Assembly: GCA_023376005.1 (NCBI GenBank)
Contig: CM042142.1
Span: 52,242,005 to 52,306,004, forward strand
Source of the DNA: Doryteuthis pealeii
Lineage: Eukaryota > Mollusca > Cephalopoda > Myopsida > Loliginidae
Reading direction: 5' to 3'
Length of the DNA: 64,000 nt
Part shown: in pieces, positions 54,480 to 64,000 of the stretch
Numbering within the stretch: the stretch's first letter is position 1
Layout of the letters: each line of letters begins with the position of its first letter
Program-made: the position numbers and the translations under genes
Notes under the pieces: generated by a model
Database searches by the model: none
The model's input: only the letters and a program-made list of their open reading frames with translations
Told to the model about the DNA's origin: nothing

Positions 54480-54660
54480 GGATATGTTGGCTGTAACCCC
54501 TAAAGAGAGGTAAAACCCCCACCAAAAATGCTGTCCTAGGTATAACACTAAATTGCATCTGATGGTAAAACCCCTATTCTGGAGATCTAGCGAGTGTCCC
54601 TTCATTGCCATTACTCACAGATTCACTCCGACCCGGAGTGGTAGTACTTGCTACGGTCAG
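54480..54660 (+). repeat. Rep-A fragment (block C)
   Basis: Contains GAGTGGTAGTACTTGCTACG at its end. Confidence 0.65.
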
Positions 54661-55502
54661 ACAGATGATTTTATGATTTATTTGCATTCGGTAACAATTA
54701 CACCAAAAATATAAATATAAACGCGATTCCCTAACCTCCAGACAGGAAATAACCCTAGACGAGTTAGCATGCAGTTAAAATCAATATGTTCAGAGCCCGT
54801 TTATTATTTTGTTAGAATATTTGAGTAGATATTACAGTATGTTTTTTCATTTTCATCACAATTTTCCTTTTTGGTCGAATACTCTACGATCGTTAAAGCA
54901 GCTAGCGATAAGTAGTAATACAATTATTTCCGGTAAGACTTGAACGCGCACCCCATGTCCTTGGTGTTTGTCTTTCAACCAATTTAGTCACGGTCACATT
55001 GCTCACTTCTTACATTAGATTTTATGCGACAGAATATCTTTACTGCTTAGTAATACAGTGGTTCATTGACTTACGAGTACTCCATCTTACGAGTTTTCCG
55101 AGTTACGAGCTCGAAGGCGGAGGCTGAGTGTCTTAGTGTTCTGGATATGATGTTATGATCTTCGGTTATAGACATTCATGTCTTTTAGTCATTTCTTGTA
55201 GATCGGGATCCAAATGGTAAAGGTAAATGTCCCATACTTTTACCCAAGCGTTTTCAACCATTTTGCAGTGAACCAAACGAATACTACAACCAACAATCCT
55301 CTGAGGACGACCAGAGATATGGTTGAAAGCGCTTAGGTAAAAAAAAAGTCTGGAATATTTTCTTTACCATGTGGATCCCGATCTAAGAAAAACTAGAAGA
55401 CTTGAACGTCTAAAACTGAAGGTCATAAAGAAGAAATATTCAGTGGTCTTTAACAATATCTGCCTAAATAATAACTTGCTGCCAAAATGCACAATATATA
55501 TC
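54661..55502. other. Unassigned sequence (block C)
   Basis: Weak tRNA-like head on the minus strand near 54930-55000 (GCGTTCAAGTCTTACCGG). Nothing else. Confidence 0.35.
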
Positions 55503-55756
55503 GTAGTCGTCGTCATGGTGGTCTAAAGTCGGTATCAGCCAGACAGCAAGGGAGTCTATCCCATTTTCTCAAGCGCTAGACTAAGGAGATTGTTTTTGTG
55601 CCTGAGGTGGAGCGCCACACCTACCATCAGCTCCTTACTTTACCGCACAGATACCAGTGCTACTCATATCGCTGAGATATCGAGGGCCGGTATCGAACCG
55701 GTATCGAGCTTGAAGTTCCCAGTTGGACACTCTACCGACTGAGCTAAGCCGGCCCT
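55503..55756 (-). repeat. SINE-E, tRNA-derived (block C)
   Basis: Minus head GGCCGGCTTAGCTCAGTCGG (box A), box B GGTTCGATACCGG, body with GGAGCTGATGGTAGGTGTGG, end GACCACCATGACGACGAC. Confidence 0.78.
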
Positions 55757-56302
55757 TTAGCATGCTAGTCTCACAGATCAGTTAGTGCTGAAAAACGAGT
55801 TCGATCTTTGCTGGATGTCCCATACTAGTGAACTTGTGTCAAACTTAACCTGTAGGGTAATTATTTTCTTTTACTTAAGATCTCATCAAGGTCATTTTTT
55901 AGGAAGAGCCCCCCCCACTACGCACGAATGCACGGCCAAGAGGAGTACTAAAAATTAGTTGGTTTCCGTCGGCAATGAACCTGACCCCTGCCCTTTTAGA
56001 CGAGAGGGCAGGTGCTGTTCGAGTTTACGGTCCCACCCCTGAAGCGAAGCTATTTACTGTATCAGCAGGAAGTGGACTTCCCACCCCTTCTTATACTCTT
56101 ATGTATATTTAAATCTGAAGTTGTGGCACGCACGAACGATTGATAGTTAGTTACGTAGGTATCTACTTATAAAAAAAGCCTATTATAATATATTAATGTC
56201 CACGGGTCCCGCTCATATATGATACTATCATTAATAATATAGTATAGTCATAGATAGTCTTTATATGTGTCCATGATGTAAGTTTTGAAATAAACCTCTA
56301 TG
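55757..56302. other. Unassigned sequence (block C)
   Basis: Nothing recognised apart from a tRNA-like stretch at 55760-55815. Confidence 0.35.
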
Positions 56303-56910
56303 AAATGCGCCCTGTCGTCTGGGGCGTTAGAATGCACCGACTACACCTCTGCAAAGGGGTAAGACTCCCCCAATGGGGCCACCTGTTGGCCGTGGGTGGC
56401 GACCCGTGATGCTTAAAGGATAGAACCCAGGTGGCTGAGCAGTCCATGAGTTGCAATTCCCACTTTAGGATTTTCTTGGGCTAGACGGGCGGTCGGGAAG
56501 CCCCCCCTCCGATCAATCGGCTGGCCACGTCAAGACCTAGCACCTATATGATTGCCCCAACTCTAATGCCCTTATGGGAACCACCAATCCTTGTTATCAT
56601 AGAAGGTGTGGCTGTCGGTCTACATGTCCTGGGAATTACGTTATACTTTATCTGATGGTGAGGTTCCAGTTCTGGAGGTTTGGGGAATGTGGAGCACCCC
56701 TTCATCACCATTGCCCCCTGGTCCACTCTGACCCGGAGTGGTAGTACCTGTTAGGGTCCAATCTATGGTTTGAATAGAAAAACAAGAGTTTATAAACAAA
56801 ACTGTATTATGCATTAAGAATGAATTTATTTCACAACTTTGTTGGCATTAAATGACCCACCGAGGTTGATATGCTGTAAAACAAACCAAACCAAACCAAA
56901 CCAAACCTCT
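56303..56910 (+). repeat. Rep-A, full length with (AAACC)n tail (block C)
   Basis: GCGCCCTGTCGTCTGGGGCG to AAACCAAACCAAACCAAACC. Confidence 0.78.
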
Positions 56911-56953
56911 ATGAAATAAGAAAATTCTTTTGATATACTCTAACTTGAATGTG

Positions 56954-56954
<1 letters not shown>

Positions 56955-57004
<50 letters not shown>
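56955..57004. repeat. (AT)n microsatellite (block C)
   Basis: Pure (AT)n just before the TGATGATGA tail of the antisense RTE-like fragment. Confidence 0.95.
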
Positions 57005-57005
<1 letters not shown>

Positions 57006-57019
57006 GGGGTTTAAGATGG

Positions 57020-57725
57020 TCACTGATGTTACTAAAATCATCATTATCATCATCATGTCGCGCTATTAGCACATATATCCATGACAATCTCTCTCCAAAC
57101 GTCCCAATCACTCATTGTTCTCGGGAGGTCCTCTGCACAGCATCCAGAATCCGCACAGAGCTAGTCAATTTACGTCTTTGCTGGCCGGCCTACACTGGCG
57201 TGCCCATATGCTGGCTTCCACAGGAGGACGTCACTTGTGAGTTCGTCCTTGCTTCTCCAGCAGTGTCCTGTGTGTCTTGTCCGTCTTACTCGGATAGTTT
57301 GGGTGATATGGGGCAGGGGACGGTACAGCTGTTTTCTCGTGGGGTGTTGTTTCCACGTTTTGTTTAGGATCGCGTGCAGCATTCTTGTGCAGCTCCCATC
57401 TGCTTTATTCTCTAGGCTTTTCGTTAGGGTCCAAGTGGTACAGCCGTACAGTAGTACTGACACGACAACAGTTTGGAAGTATTGTCTCTTAACTTATCTG
57501 TGAGATCGGATTTCCATATGACTGATAATCTATTAATAGCGAACCATGCCTTTCCTATGCGTGCATTAACATCGCTTTCTGTGGATGAGATATTACTGCC
57601 TAGGTTCTTGAATTGTTCTATCGAATCTAGGAGTTTGCCATCGAGAGTGGAGATATTTACTTTGTTTTTAAAAGGCATGAACTCAGTTTTATCAGAGTTT
57701 ACGCATAGGCCGCTCACTAAACATC
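57020..57725 (-). pseudogene. RTE-like reverse transcriptase fragment, minus strand
   Basis: Minus frame 57717-57424 carries VNSDKTEFMPFKNK and FKNLGSNISSTESDVNAR. Frame 57463-57170 carries SVLLYGCTTWTLTKSLE and RHTGHCWRSKDELTSDVLLW. A shift near 57450-57490 separates them. The final helix is degraded (57160-57060) and the element ends with a TGATGATGATAATGATG-type tail. Same region and truncation type as 3430-4161, about 80% similar at protein level by eye. Dead copy. Confidence 0.78.
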
Positions 57726-57835
57726 AGCCCCACTAAACACCAGCCCACTAAACATCAGTCCCACATCAGACTAAAAACAGATTCCAGCCTCTCCAAGTAG
57801 AACAGAATAACGATAAAGTATACCACTAATATTTC

Positions 57836-57837
<2 letters not shown>

Positions 57838-57876
<39 letters not shown>
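57838..57876. repeat. (TTA)n microsatellite, left of Helitron
   Basis: ATT/TTA trinucleotide run continuing on the other side of the Helitron at 58516-58531. Confidence 0.9.
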
Positions 57877-57877
<1 letters not shown>

Positions 57878-58515
57878 TAGCAAATATATGCACCCTCCGG
57901 GTGCAAGTATTTAAGTTTTGATATAATAAAATATCATATTAAATTAGAAAGGCTAATGAAACTGACTAAGAATGCAGATAAAAAGATCTGCAACAGAGGG
58001 GTATAATCGAAAAATAGAACAACTTTGAAACTAACTATTCCATCATTTTCCATTACTCCCCTCTTTCATTGGTAAATTTTCCTAATTTAACTATTTAGTT
58101 AAAATAGGAAGTAAAGGATAATATTACAGTTATTTCTTCTTCTAAATAAATTTCTTTTAAGATTTATCCACGAGATTTTTTTTATATTTCTTAAGATAAA
58201 ACCAAACAATTAGAAATCAATAATACCAAGCACATATTTATTAAAATAAAATTTTAAATATCAATATGCAAATTAACCTTCTCGTTCAAACTGTAAACCG
58301 CTATTTTGTTGTATGTATAAATACAATTGCATGTTATTAGTACATAGATATGGTCAACAGTATTAATAATGTAAAACAATTTTTATTAATAACTGAAGGT
58401 TTAAGAGAATGAAATCATGGAGAATTTGACGTAAATAATTAAGGGAATTGTGACTTGAGTAGTAATATAGTTTCGGTTACAGACAGAAAAACACACAATC
58501 TCCATTATAATAAGA
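57877..58515 (-). mobile_element. HEL1 non-autonomous Helitron inside (TTA)n
   Basis: Minus strand: 5' TCTTATTATAATGGAGATTG, 3' hairpin GCACCC-GGA-GGGTGC and CTAG (57877-57880). 639 bp, flanked by A and T within the trinucleotide run and without target duplication, as expected for Helitrons. Confidence 0.82.
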
Positions 58516-59003
58516 TTATTATTATTATTATTAACACGTCACCCTCCCTTTCAAATGAGAGCAGCTACGTTACAAAAGTTCTTAAACAGAAATCTTTCAT
58601 CGTCTGTCTTATTATTAATTATAGGTTATTGTATTGGTCCCTATGGCAACCCCTAAATGAGCTTGGCCAATTAGAGAAAACAGTTATGAGGGTGTGGCTA
58701 CAGCTGTACTCTGGAAACATGAACTGAAAAATGGGTGCCATTAGCGACAGGTTATTATGAAATAATCAAAATGATGATCGAAAAAAAAAAATGCAGCTGC
58801 CTCCAAATGCCACGCTCAATAAAGAGCTAAATACAATCCCATTTTTTTTGCAGACCCCAACTTGATTTATCTGCTTGTGAACGTGTATATAGGAAAGCAT
58901 GAGAAAATTTATCTCTCTCGTCTTAAGATTGAGCCTAATTAAAAGTTTATGATTATTTCAGTAGTAGTGGTAGTGATGATGGTGGTAGTAGTAACCTAGT
59001 AAT
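58516..59003. other. Unassigned sequence (block C)
   Basis: No feature recognised; a short frame at 58455-58727 runs out of the Helitron. Confidence 0.4.
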
Positions 59004-59300
59004 ATATATATTTACCAACCCCTCCGCACGAGCAGGATGCGACACAAGGTCAATTTCTTAAGCGCAGTTTAACAGGTTTGAATTCAGAGTTTTCCTTCTC
59101 CTAGACCGGTTGCCTAACCAAGGTTAAAGTGCCCAGTCTGCCCTACTATTTACCCATAGCTGGAGGGAGAGTAGGATTCATACCTTTCCCAAGGGTATTA
59201 GCGCTAAGTGAAATGCAATTACCACGTCCAGGATTTGAACTCGGGGCGACAAGTCCATTTCCCATGACTTTAACCATTACACCACGCGCTTCCTAGTAAT
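59004..59300 (-). repeat. SINE-B, minus member of head-to-head pair
   Basis: Head GGAAGCGCGTGGTGTAATGG on the minus strand at 59293, box B GAGTTCAAATCCTGG, full body, end near GGTAAATATATATATTACTA. Confidence 0.85.
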
Positions 59301-59311
59301 ATAGGTGATGG

Positions 59312-59598
59312 AGGCGCGTGGTGTAATGGTTAGAGTCGTAGGAAATGGACCCGTCGATCCGAGTTCAAATCCTAGACGATTGCTGTTTACATATCACATA
59401 GCGCTAATAACCTTGGGAAAAGTATGCATACAAATACTTCCCTTCCAGCTATGGGTTACTAGTAGGGCAGACTGGACTCTTTAACCTTGGCTAAGTAACC
59501 AGTCTAGGAGAATGAAAATTCTGAGTTCAAACCTGTTAAACTCCGCTTAAAATATTGACTTGTCACATCCCGCTCATGCGGAGGGGTAGGTAAATATA
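59312..59598 (+). repeat. SINE-B, plus member of head-to-head pair
   Basis: GGCGCGTGGTGTAATGGTTA (box A), GAGTTCAAATCCTAG (box B), full body, end GGAGGGGTAGGTAAATAT. Only ~12 bases separate its head from the opposed copy. Confidence 0.88.
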
Positions 59599-59696
59599 TA
59601 ATAATAGCGGTGATAGTAGTAGTAGTAGTAGTTAGTAGTAGTAGTTGCAGCAGTAGTAGTACTCGTGGTGGTTGTAGTAGTAGGCTAGTAAGTAAG
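59599..59696. repeat. (GTA)n-type trinucleotide run
   Basis: Imperfect GTA/GTT repeats at about 59612-59700. Confidence 0.8.
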
Positions 59697-59942
59697 TAAA
59701 GTCGTCGGGGCGGCCTAATGTCGGTATCAGCCATGCAGCGAGGGAGTCTATCCCCTTTTCACTTGCGCTAGACCAAGGAGATTGTTTTAGCGTCTGAGGT
59801 GGAGCGACACACCTACCATCAGCTCCTTACTTTACCGCACAGATCCCTGTGCTACTCATACGCTGAGTTGGCGAGGGCGGGTATCGAACTAGGAACCTTG
59901 TAGTTTCTAGCCGAACGCTCTATCGACTGAGCAAACCCGGTA
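59697..59942 (-). repeat. SINE-E, tRNA-derived (block C)
   Basis: Minus: CCGGGTTTGCTCAGTCGATA head (box A), box B TAGTTCGATACCCGCC, common body, 3' end CCGACATTAGGCCGCCCCGA. Confidence 0.82.
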
Positions 59943-60355
59943 GTATTAGTTGACGTTTCAATCGTCACACCATTTGCATGCCAGCAGACAGACTCTCTCG
60001 AAAAATACTTTACGGTGAACTCGCTGATGGCACGCAGAGGACAGGAGACCCCCAAAAGCGGTTCAAAGACCTTAGTAAGACAACGTTGAAGAAATGCACC
60101 ATCACACCTTCAAGCCTTGAAGATCTGGCCTCCAGCAGACAGGGTGCCGCACAGGAGCTGAGCGGCTTGATATTGAGATTAACAAAGCTGCAGAGAGGTG
60201 ACATCTTCGTCGTCATGAACCACCAAAAGAAGATGGGAAGTTCCCTTGCAATGTGTGTGACCGCATCTGCAAGTCCAGAATTGGACTAATTAGCCACCAG
60301 AGGGTCCACAACTGTAGTAGACATGGAGTGACGTCATCGTCGTCTACGACGGACT
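59943..60355 (+). pseudogene. LINE 3' end coding a C2H2 zinc finger
   Basis: The frame at 59978 reads MPADRLSRKILYGELADGTQ, then RFKDLSKTTLKKCTITPSSL, the usual C-terminal region of a LINE protein. After shifts near 60120-60230, frame 60241 reads FPCNVCDRICKSRIGLISHQ and continues RVH, a C-X2-C-X12-H-X3-H zinc finger, then NCSRHGVTSSSSTTDF and a stop. Such fingers close the ORF2 proteins of several LINEs. Only the last ~130 codons are left, with frameshifts. A 34291-34810 is the noisy twin. Confidence 0.75.
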
Positions 60356-60449
60356 TCTAAAAGTAAAGGAAAAGAAACGAATAGTATTAGCAGAGGTAGT
60401 AGTAGTAGATGCAGAAGTAGTTATAATATTATTATTAGTAGTAGTTTTA
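60356..60449. repeat. GTA/ATT trinucleotide-rich stretch
   Basis: GTAGTAGTAG at about 60395 and TATTATTATTAGTAG near 60427. Confidence 0.6.
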
Positions 60450-60995
60450 GTAATGGTTGGTTAGATTTTAAGGTATAAAAGAACCCAACAAGGGTGGGCA
60501 TGGCATAAGACGTTTTGTTTTATTCATTCTTGAATAAAATATTCAAATATCTTTTTAAAACTCAATTTTTTAACCATAGATTTTAAACTCATTTTTCCTA
60601 TTTAACCGATACTATCACTACGGGTCAGAGTGGATCTGGGAGTAATGGCGATGAAGGGGTACTCCGCATTTTCCAGAGATCCAAAATTGGAACTTCACCA
60701 CGATACAGTTTAAAGTCATACTCAGGATACTAAGACCCTCAGCCATCGCCTTCTAGCGCATATATGATAAAAAGGATTAGGGTTTGCCATGAAGGCAATA
60801 GTGCTGGTGCAATCATATAGGTGCTAGGGCTTGAAGTGATTAGCCGATTGATCAGAGGAGGCCTTTCCGACCGACCATCTCGACTAAGTAAGGGCCAAAG
60901 TTGAGTATTGCATGTCATGTGCTGCTCAGCCACCAGGTGTTCCCATTGGGGGAGTGTTACCCCTCTGCAGAGGTGCAGTCGGTGTATTCTACAGA
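60450..60995 (-). repeat. Rep-A (block C)
   Basis: Tail GGTTGGTTAG at 60457, body, then CTTTGCAGAGG-like head near 60970. Confidence 0.7.
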
Positions 60996-61265
60996 AGCAG
61001 TAGGATGTGACACACAAGGATTGGTCATCCAGCAGGGATTGAACTCACTATTCTGAATGGATTTGCGAGACTAACTTGCTAACCATTACATCACGATGGG
61101 ACGCTTAAGTTTGAAACGAGGATATATATTTACCCAAACCGTTCGCCACGGGTAGGATGTGACACGAGGTCGCAAGTATTGGTCATCCAGTAAGGATCGA
61201 ACCCGCTATACTGAATGGATCTGCGACGCTAGTTTACTAACCATTACACCACGATGGAGCGCCTA
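60996..61265 (-). repeat. Two tandem SINE-G copies, tRNA-derived
   Basis: Copy 1: minus head CGTCCCATCGTGATGTAATG at 61102, box B GAGTTCAATCCCTG. Copy 2: minus head GCTCCATCGTGGTGTAATGG at 61260, box B GGTTCGATCCTTAC. Both keep a tRNA-like spacing of about 50 bases between boxes. A head-only fragment lies at 62620-62672. Confidence 0.65.
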
Positions 61266-62171
61266 AATTTGGGGCATGGGTACTTGTGTGGAGATTGTGA
61301 GTTTGATATGTTTACTTAAGAGCTACTGCGAAATAGTTCAATCAGTAAAAAGAATTATAATCTTGATTTAATTCCCTCTCACTCTATTTTCTTTCTTTCT
61401 TTTCCTATTTTCATCATGTTCGATTGAAACATATTAGCGTTATCGTTTCCGCGCGCTCAGTGCTCTCTATCTTTCCCTTACTCTCTTTCTTTCCTATTAT
61501 ATTCTTCTGTGTAGCATGTCCTTTTTCTCTCCTTTCTTTTTTTTCTAATAAAAACGGAATGGTCCATTAGTTAACTGAGTTGACACTCATAAGAAATAAG
61601 AATTCGGCGGATAAGCAACACCAAATAATATTGATTTACATTTCTGCATTTCATCTTGGACGATTTGGCCGGTCTCATTTTTAACCAAAGGGTGTTGCAA
61701 GATGATAACGGTCGTACTTTTAAGGAACACGAGTATGATTATTCATGATATTTATAAGTTCATTTGTTCGTATATATAAATCAAAGTGACTTGACTGTTC
61801 CTGGTTAAAGTGACAACTTGGGCCTATCAAATGAACACCTCCTCCCCCCTGACTAAGGACTTTGAAGACCACCAAGGAGTCTGTAGCTTTATTAAAGGTG
61901 AAGTTGAAAGCAACAAAATAAATAAATAAATAAATAAAAAAGAAAAAAAAGTACATGCTATACAGACAAGAAAAACAAAGAGGTAGACAGATAAAATTAC
62001 ATGTAAAAAAAAAAAACGATAACCAGGAAATACTTGTAAGCCGGACACTCACAGATTTGGAATGGTGCCAAGCTGATACGTCATGTCATTGTAAAATAAA
62101 AAAAGAAAAAAAAAAAAAGAAGAAAATGTATTAAACCGACATCTTTATTATTAAGACAATCCCAGATACTA
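61266..62171. other. Unassigned sequence (block C)
   Basis: C+T-rich at 61380-61550, A-rich at 61915-62120. Minus frames (61720-62052) are hydrophobic chance frames over A-rich DNA. No gene recognised. Confidence 0.4.
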
Positions 62172-62925
62172 ACCGTCCTGTCGGCTGGGTCAGAAGAATT
62201 CACCAGCACCTCAGCAGAGGGGTAAAATCTCACCCCACAATGGGGCCATCGTGAATAGCAACCCGTTATGTTTAAGGACGGAATCCTGGTGGCTGAGCGG
62301 TTCATGACTTGCAACATACCACTTTGGCATTTACTTAGGCTAGACGAGCAATCGGAGAGGCCTTCTCCGATCAATCGGCTGGTCACGTCAAGCCCTAGCA
62401 CCTATAGGATTGTCCCAACCCTATTGCTCTTATGGCAACCCACCCAACCCTTTTTATCATATGTGCTAGAAGGCAATGGCTGAGGGTCTTGGTGTCCTGG
62501 ATATTACGGTAAACTGCTTATATTGGTGAAGTTCCAATTTGGATGAATGTAGAGTACCCGCCCTTGCCATTACTCCCAGGTCCACTCTGACAAAAAACAA
62601 AAAAGTCCCCGGTTCCCTACCAGGCTGGATTAACAGAAGATTAAGACTAGTTTGCTAACCATTGCACCACGTTTATTTTATTATTTTTTGTTTTGTTCTT
62701 CCTCTACCCAGACTTCACCAGGTAGCCGCTTCTGGTATTAAATATTTCTTCGCAGTGTTAGTATCTATTAGGGTCCCATCTATGTGTTAAATAGATAAAA
62801 AAATTAGTAGGCATAGAGTTAACCATCTCGTGTCTTTAGATTGGAAACAACCAATCTTTCGCTGCAATCAATTGTGGATTTTATATGCCTTAAAAACCAA
62901 CAACCAACCAACCAACCAACGAACC
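62172..62925 (+). repeat. Rep-A interrupted by a nested insertion (block C)
   Basis: Runs from GTCCTGTCGGCTGGGTCAGA to CCACTCTGACAAAAAAC (62595), then a SINE-G head fragment and CTACCCAGACTTCACCAGGT (Helitron-end-like, 62706-62725), and resumes at TATTAGGGTCCCATCTATGT (62766) with its tail ACCAACCAACCAAC near 62915. Confidence 0.6.
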
Positions 62926-62985
62926 GATTTTTTTTTAAAATTTTGATGGTAGCAAGCATTCAAGAGTTGTCAGTCAGATATGTAC

Positions 62986-63109
62986 TAGAAACGGCTGGTA
63001 TATTCATTCTTAAGTAGAATTTCAATGCTATTTCTATGTATATTTTAATTTTTAAATATTTTCTAATATAAATCAAATTTCATAATTTTTGCATAAAAAA
63101 CAAGAACCG

Positions 63110-63158
<49 letters not shown>

Positions 63159-63482
63159 GTCGGGGCGGCCTAAAGTCGGTATCAGCCAATCAGCGAGAGA
63201 GTCTATCCCTTTTCACTAGTGCTAGACCAAGGAGATTGTTTTTTTTGCATCTGAAATGGAGCGCTACACCTACCATCAGCTCCTTACTTTACCGCACAGA
63301 TCCCTGTGCTACTCATACGCTGAGTTGGCGAGGACCGGAATCGAACTAGAAACCATGTGGTTTCAAGCCGAACGCTCTACCGACTGAGCTAACCCGCCCT
63401 ACTTTGTCGTTATCTTTATTTTTATAGATTCACCCGGAAATATATACATACATGCATACATAACAACTGTCCTTTATATACG
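62986..63482 (-). mobile_element. HEL2 Helitron, array unit 1, with nested SINE-E
   Basis: 3' end CTAGAAACGGCTGG (decayed hairpin) at 62986; 5' end complement CTGTCCTTTATATACGTA at 63465-63482. Interrupted by (AT)n 63114-63152 and a SINE-E (63153-63402). Confidence 0.7.
63153..63402 (-). repeat. SINE-E nested in a Helitron
   Basis: Minus: GGCGGGTTAGCTCAGTCGGT head, box A TTAGCTCAGTCGG, box B TAGTTCGATTCCGG, body, 3' end CCCGACGACTTTATATAT merging into (AT)n. Confidence 0.85.
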
Positions 63483-63806
63483 TACTAGAATCGGCTACCC
63501 AGCATCGCCTAGGTAGAAGGGTGGGCTATAGGTAAAAAAAAAGACGGTGTATTGATTTGTTTACTTTTGGAATTTACAAATGCTGGACATTTTAAGTAGA
63601 ATTTCAATGCTATTTCTATGTGTATTTTAATTTTTGAATAATTCATAATTTTTGCACAAGAAGCAAGAACCGGTCATATTTAATGTGTATAAATATTTAT
63701 TTTGGGGTTAATTGTTTTATTTTCGTACTTTCATCCGGACATACATACATACATACATACATACATACATACATACATACACACCAACTGCCCTTTATAT
63801 ATGTAC
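63483..63806 (-). mobile_element. HEL2 Helitron, array unit 2
   Basis: CTAGAATCGGCTACCCAGCA at 63485 (3' end; the hairpin here carries substitutions), internal (CATA)n 63738-63780, and 5' end complement CTGCCCTTTATATATGTA at 63789-63806. About 324 bp. Confidence 0.8.
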
Positions 63807-64000
63807 TAGAGGTGCTACCCGGTGTCGCCTTGATAGAGGGTGGCAAAAAATTTAATCTCGCAGATTATTACTGAATTGCGAGGAGAATCTTCGCAGGATG
63901 CCCCATTAGAATCTCTACGTAAAAAGACTTTGCGTTGATCCGGCCTGGTGGGGCGCCAGAAAAAAGTGCCCAGACACACCGAAAAGAAAAATTAATGTCT
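63807..64000 (-). mobile_element. HEL2 Helitron, array unit 3, cut by window end
   Basis: Starts CTAGAGGTGCTACCCGGTGT (63807, hairpin TACCCGGTGTCGCC). Continues in block A to about 38907. Confidence 0.75.

Larger units (their letters stand above)
48413..64000 (+). other. Block C: second forward copy of the locus
   Basis: Starts CATCTGAACTTAACCAAGGA, equivalent to 22572 onward. The first ~190 bases are as noisy as block B, then quality is high. It runs to the window end, which equals block A 38609. The preferred version for annotation. Confidence 0.85.

Noticed and set aside
63325..63402. Possible tRNA gene on the minus strand
   Set aside because: Box A and B are good, but the sequence continues into the common SINE-E body and recurs at least six times, so it is a SINE head.
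41501..64000. Genuine inverted triplication of the locus
   Set aside because: Raw-read error rate in B, adapter-like sequence at the turn and a fixed-size gap make an assembly artefact far more likely. Kept as an alternative only.

Overview
The window looks like intergenic DNA from an AT-rich, repeat-dense animal genome. A lophotrochozoan is likely and a cephalopod mollusc is my best guess. The grounds are dense (AT)n, (AG)n and (AC)n microsatellites, many tRNA-derived SINEs, degraded RTE-like, zinc-finger-tailed and restriction-like-endonuclease non-LTR retrotransposons, small non-autonomous Helitrons, and tRNA-headed SINEs that carry hammerhead ribozymes. I see no intact host protein gene, rRNA, free-standing tRNA gene or CRISPR array. 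The longer open frames are microsatellite translations (runs of Tyr-Ile, Ser-Leu or Arg-Glu), antisense shadows of retrotransposons, or chance frames. Working labels used below: SINE-B, -C, -D, -E and -G are tRNA-derived SINE types; Rep-A is an unclassified retroposon-like repeat with an (AACC)n-type tail; HEL1 and HEL2 are two Helitron families.

Region 1 to about 22,560 is a single-copy mosaic of repeats. Its main content is a set of hammerhead ribozyme motifs (197-241, 10618-10659 and 20965-21006 are the best). Several others sit in long, nearly perfect inverted repeats (679-807, 4910-5106, 5345-5725, 9829-10127). There are also RTE-like reverse transcriptase remnants (3430-4161, 5900-6560, 18980-19210), a restriction-like endonuclease tail (21547-22075), Helitrons (7680-8075, 13096-13929, 21091-21545) and a telomere-like block inside a small inverted repeat (16829-16924).

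Region 22,561-64,000 holds one locus three times. Block A (22561-41400, forward) ends at a 100-base N gap. Block B (41501-48360) is a very noisy reverse complement of A from about 28,990 back to 22,561. Block C (48413-64000, forward) restarts at the sequence equivalent to 22,561. The B/C turn-round at 48361-48412 closely resembles a PacBio SMRTbell hairpin adapter. I therefore read B plus the turn-round as an untrimmed palindromic long read, and A and C as most likely two haplotypes of one locus. C is the cleanest version from 48,600 on; A becomes noisy after about 28.5 kb.

The shared locus contains, in order: a gag-like fragment preceded by a minisatellite, HEL1 remnants, tandem SINE-B insertions sharing one target site, a possible LTR-like stretch, SINE-C, a telomere-like block between direct repeats, SINE-E, Rep-A, an antisense RTE-like fragment, a HEL1 Helitron inside a (TTA)n run, a head-to-head SINE-B pair, SINE-E followed by a LINE 3' end with a C2H2 zinc finger, Rep-A, tandem SINE-G, Rep-A, and a head-to-tail array of HEL2 Helitrons with a SINE-E nested in one unit. 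Nothing here forms an operon or pathway; the elements relate to each other by nesting, shared tails and shared target sites.
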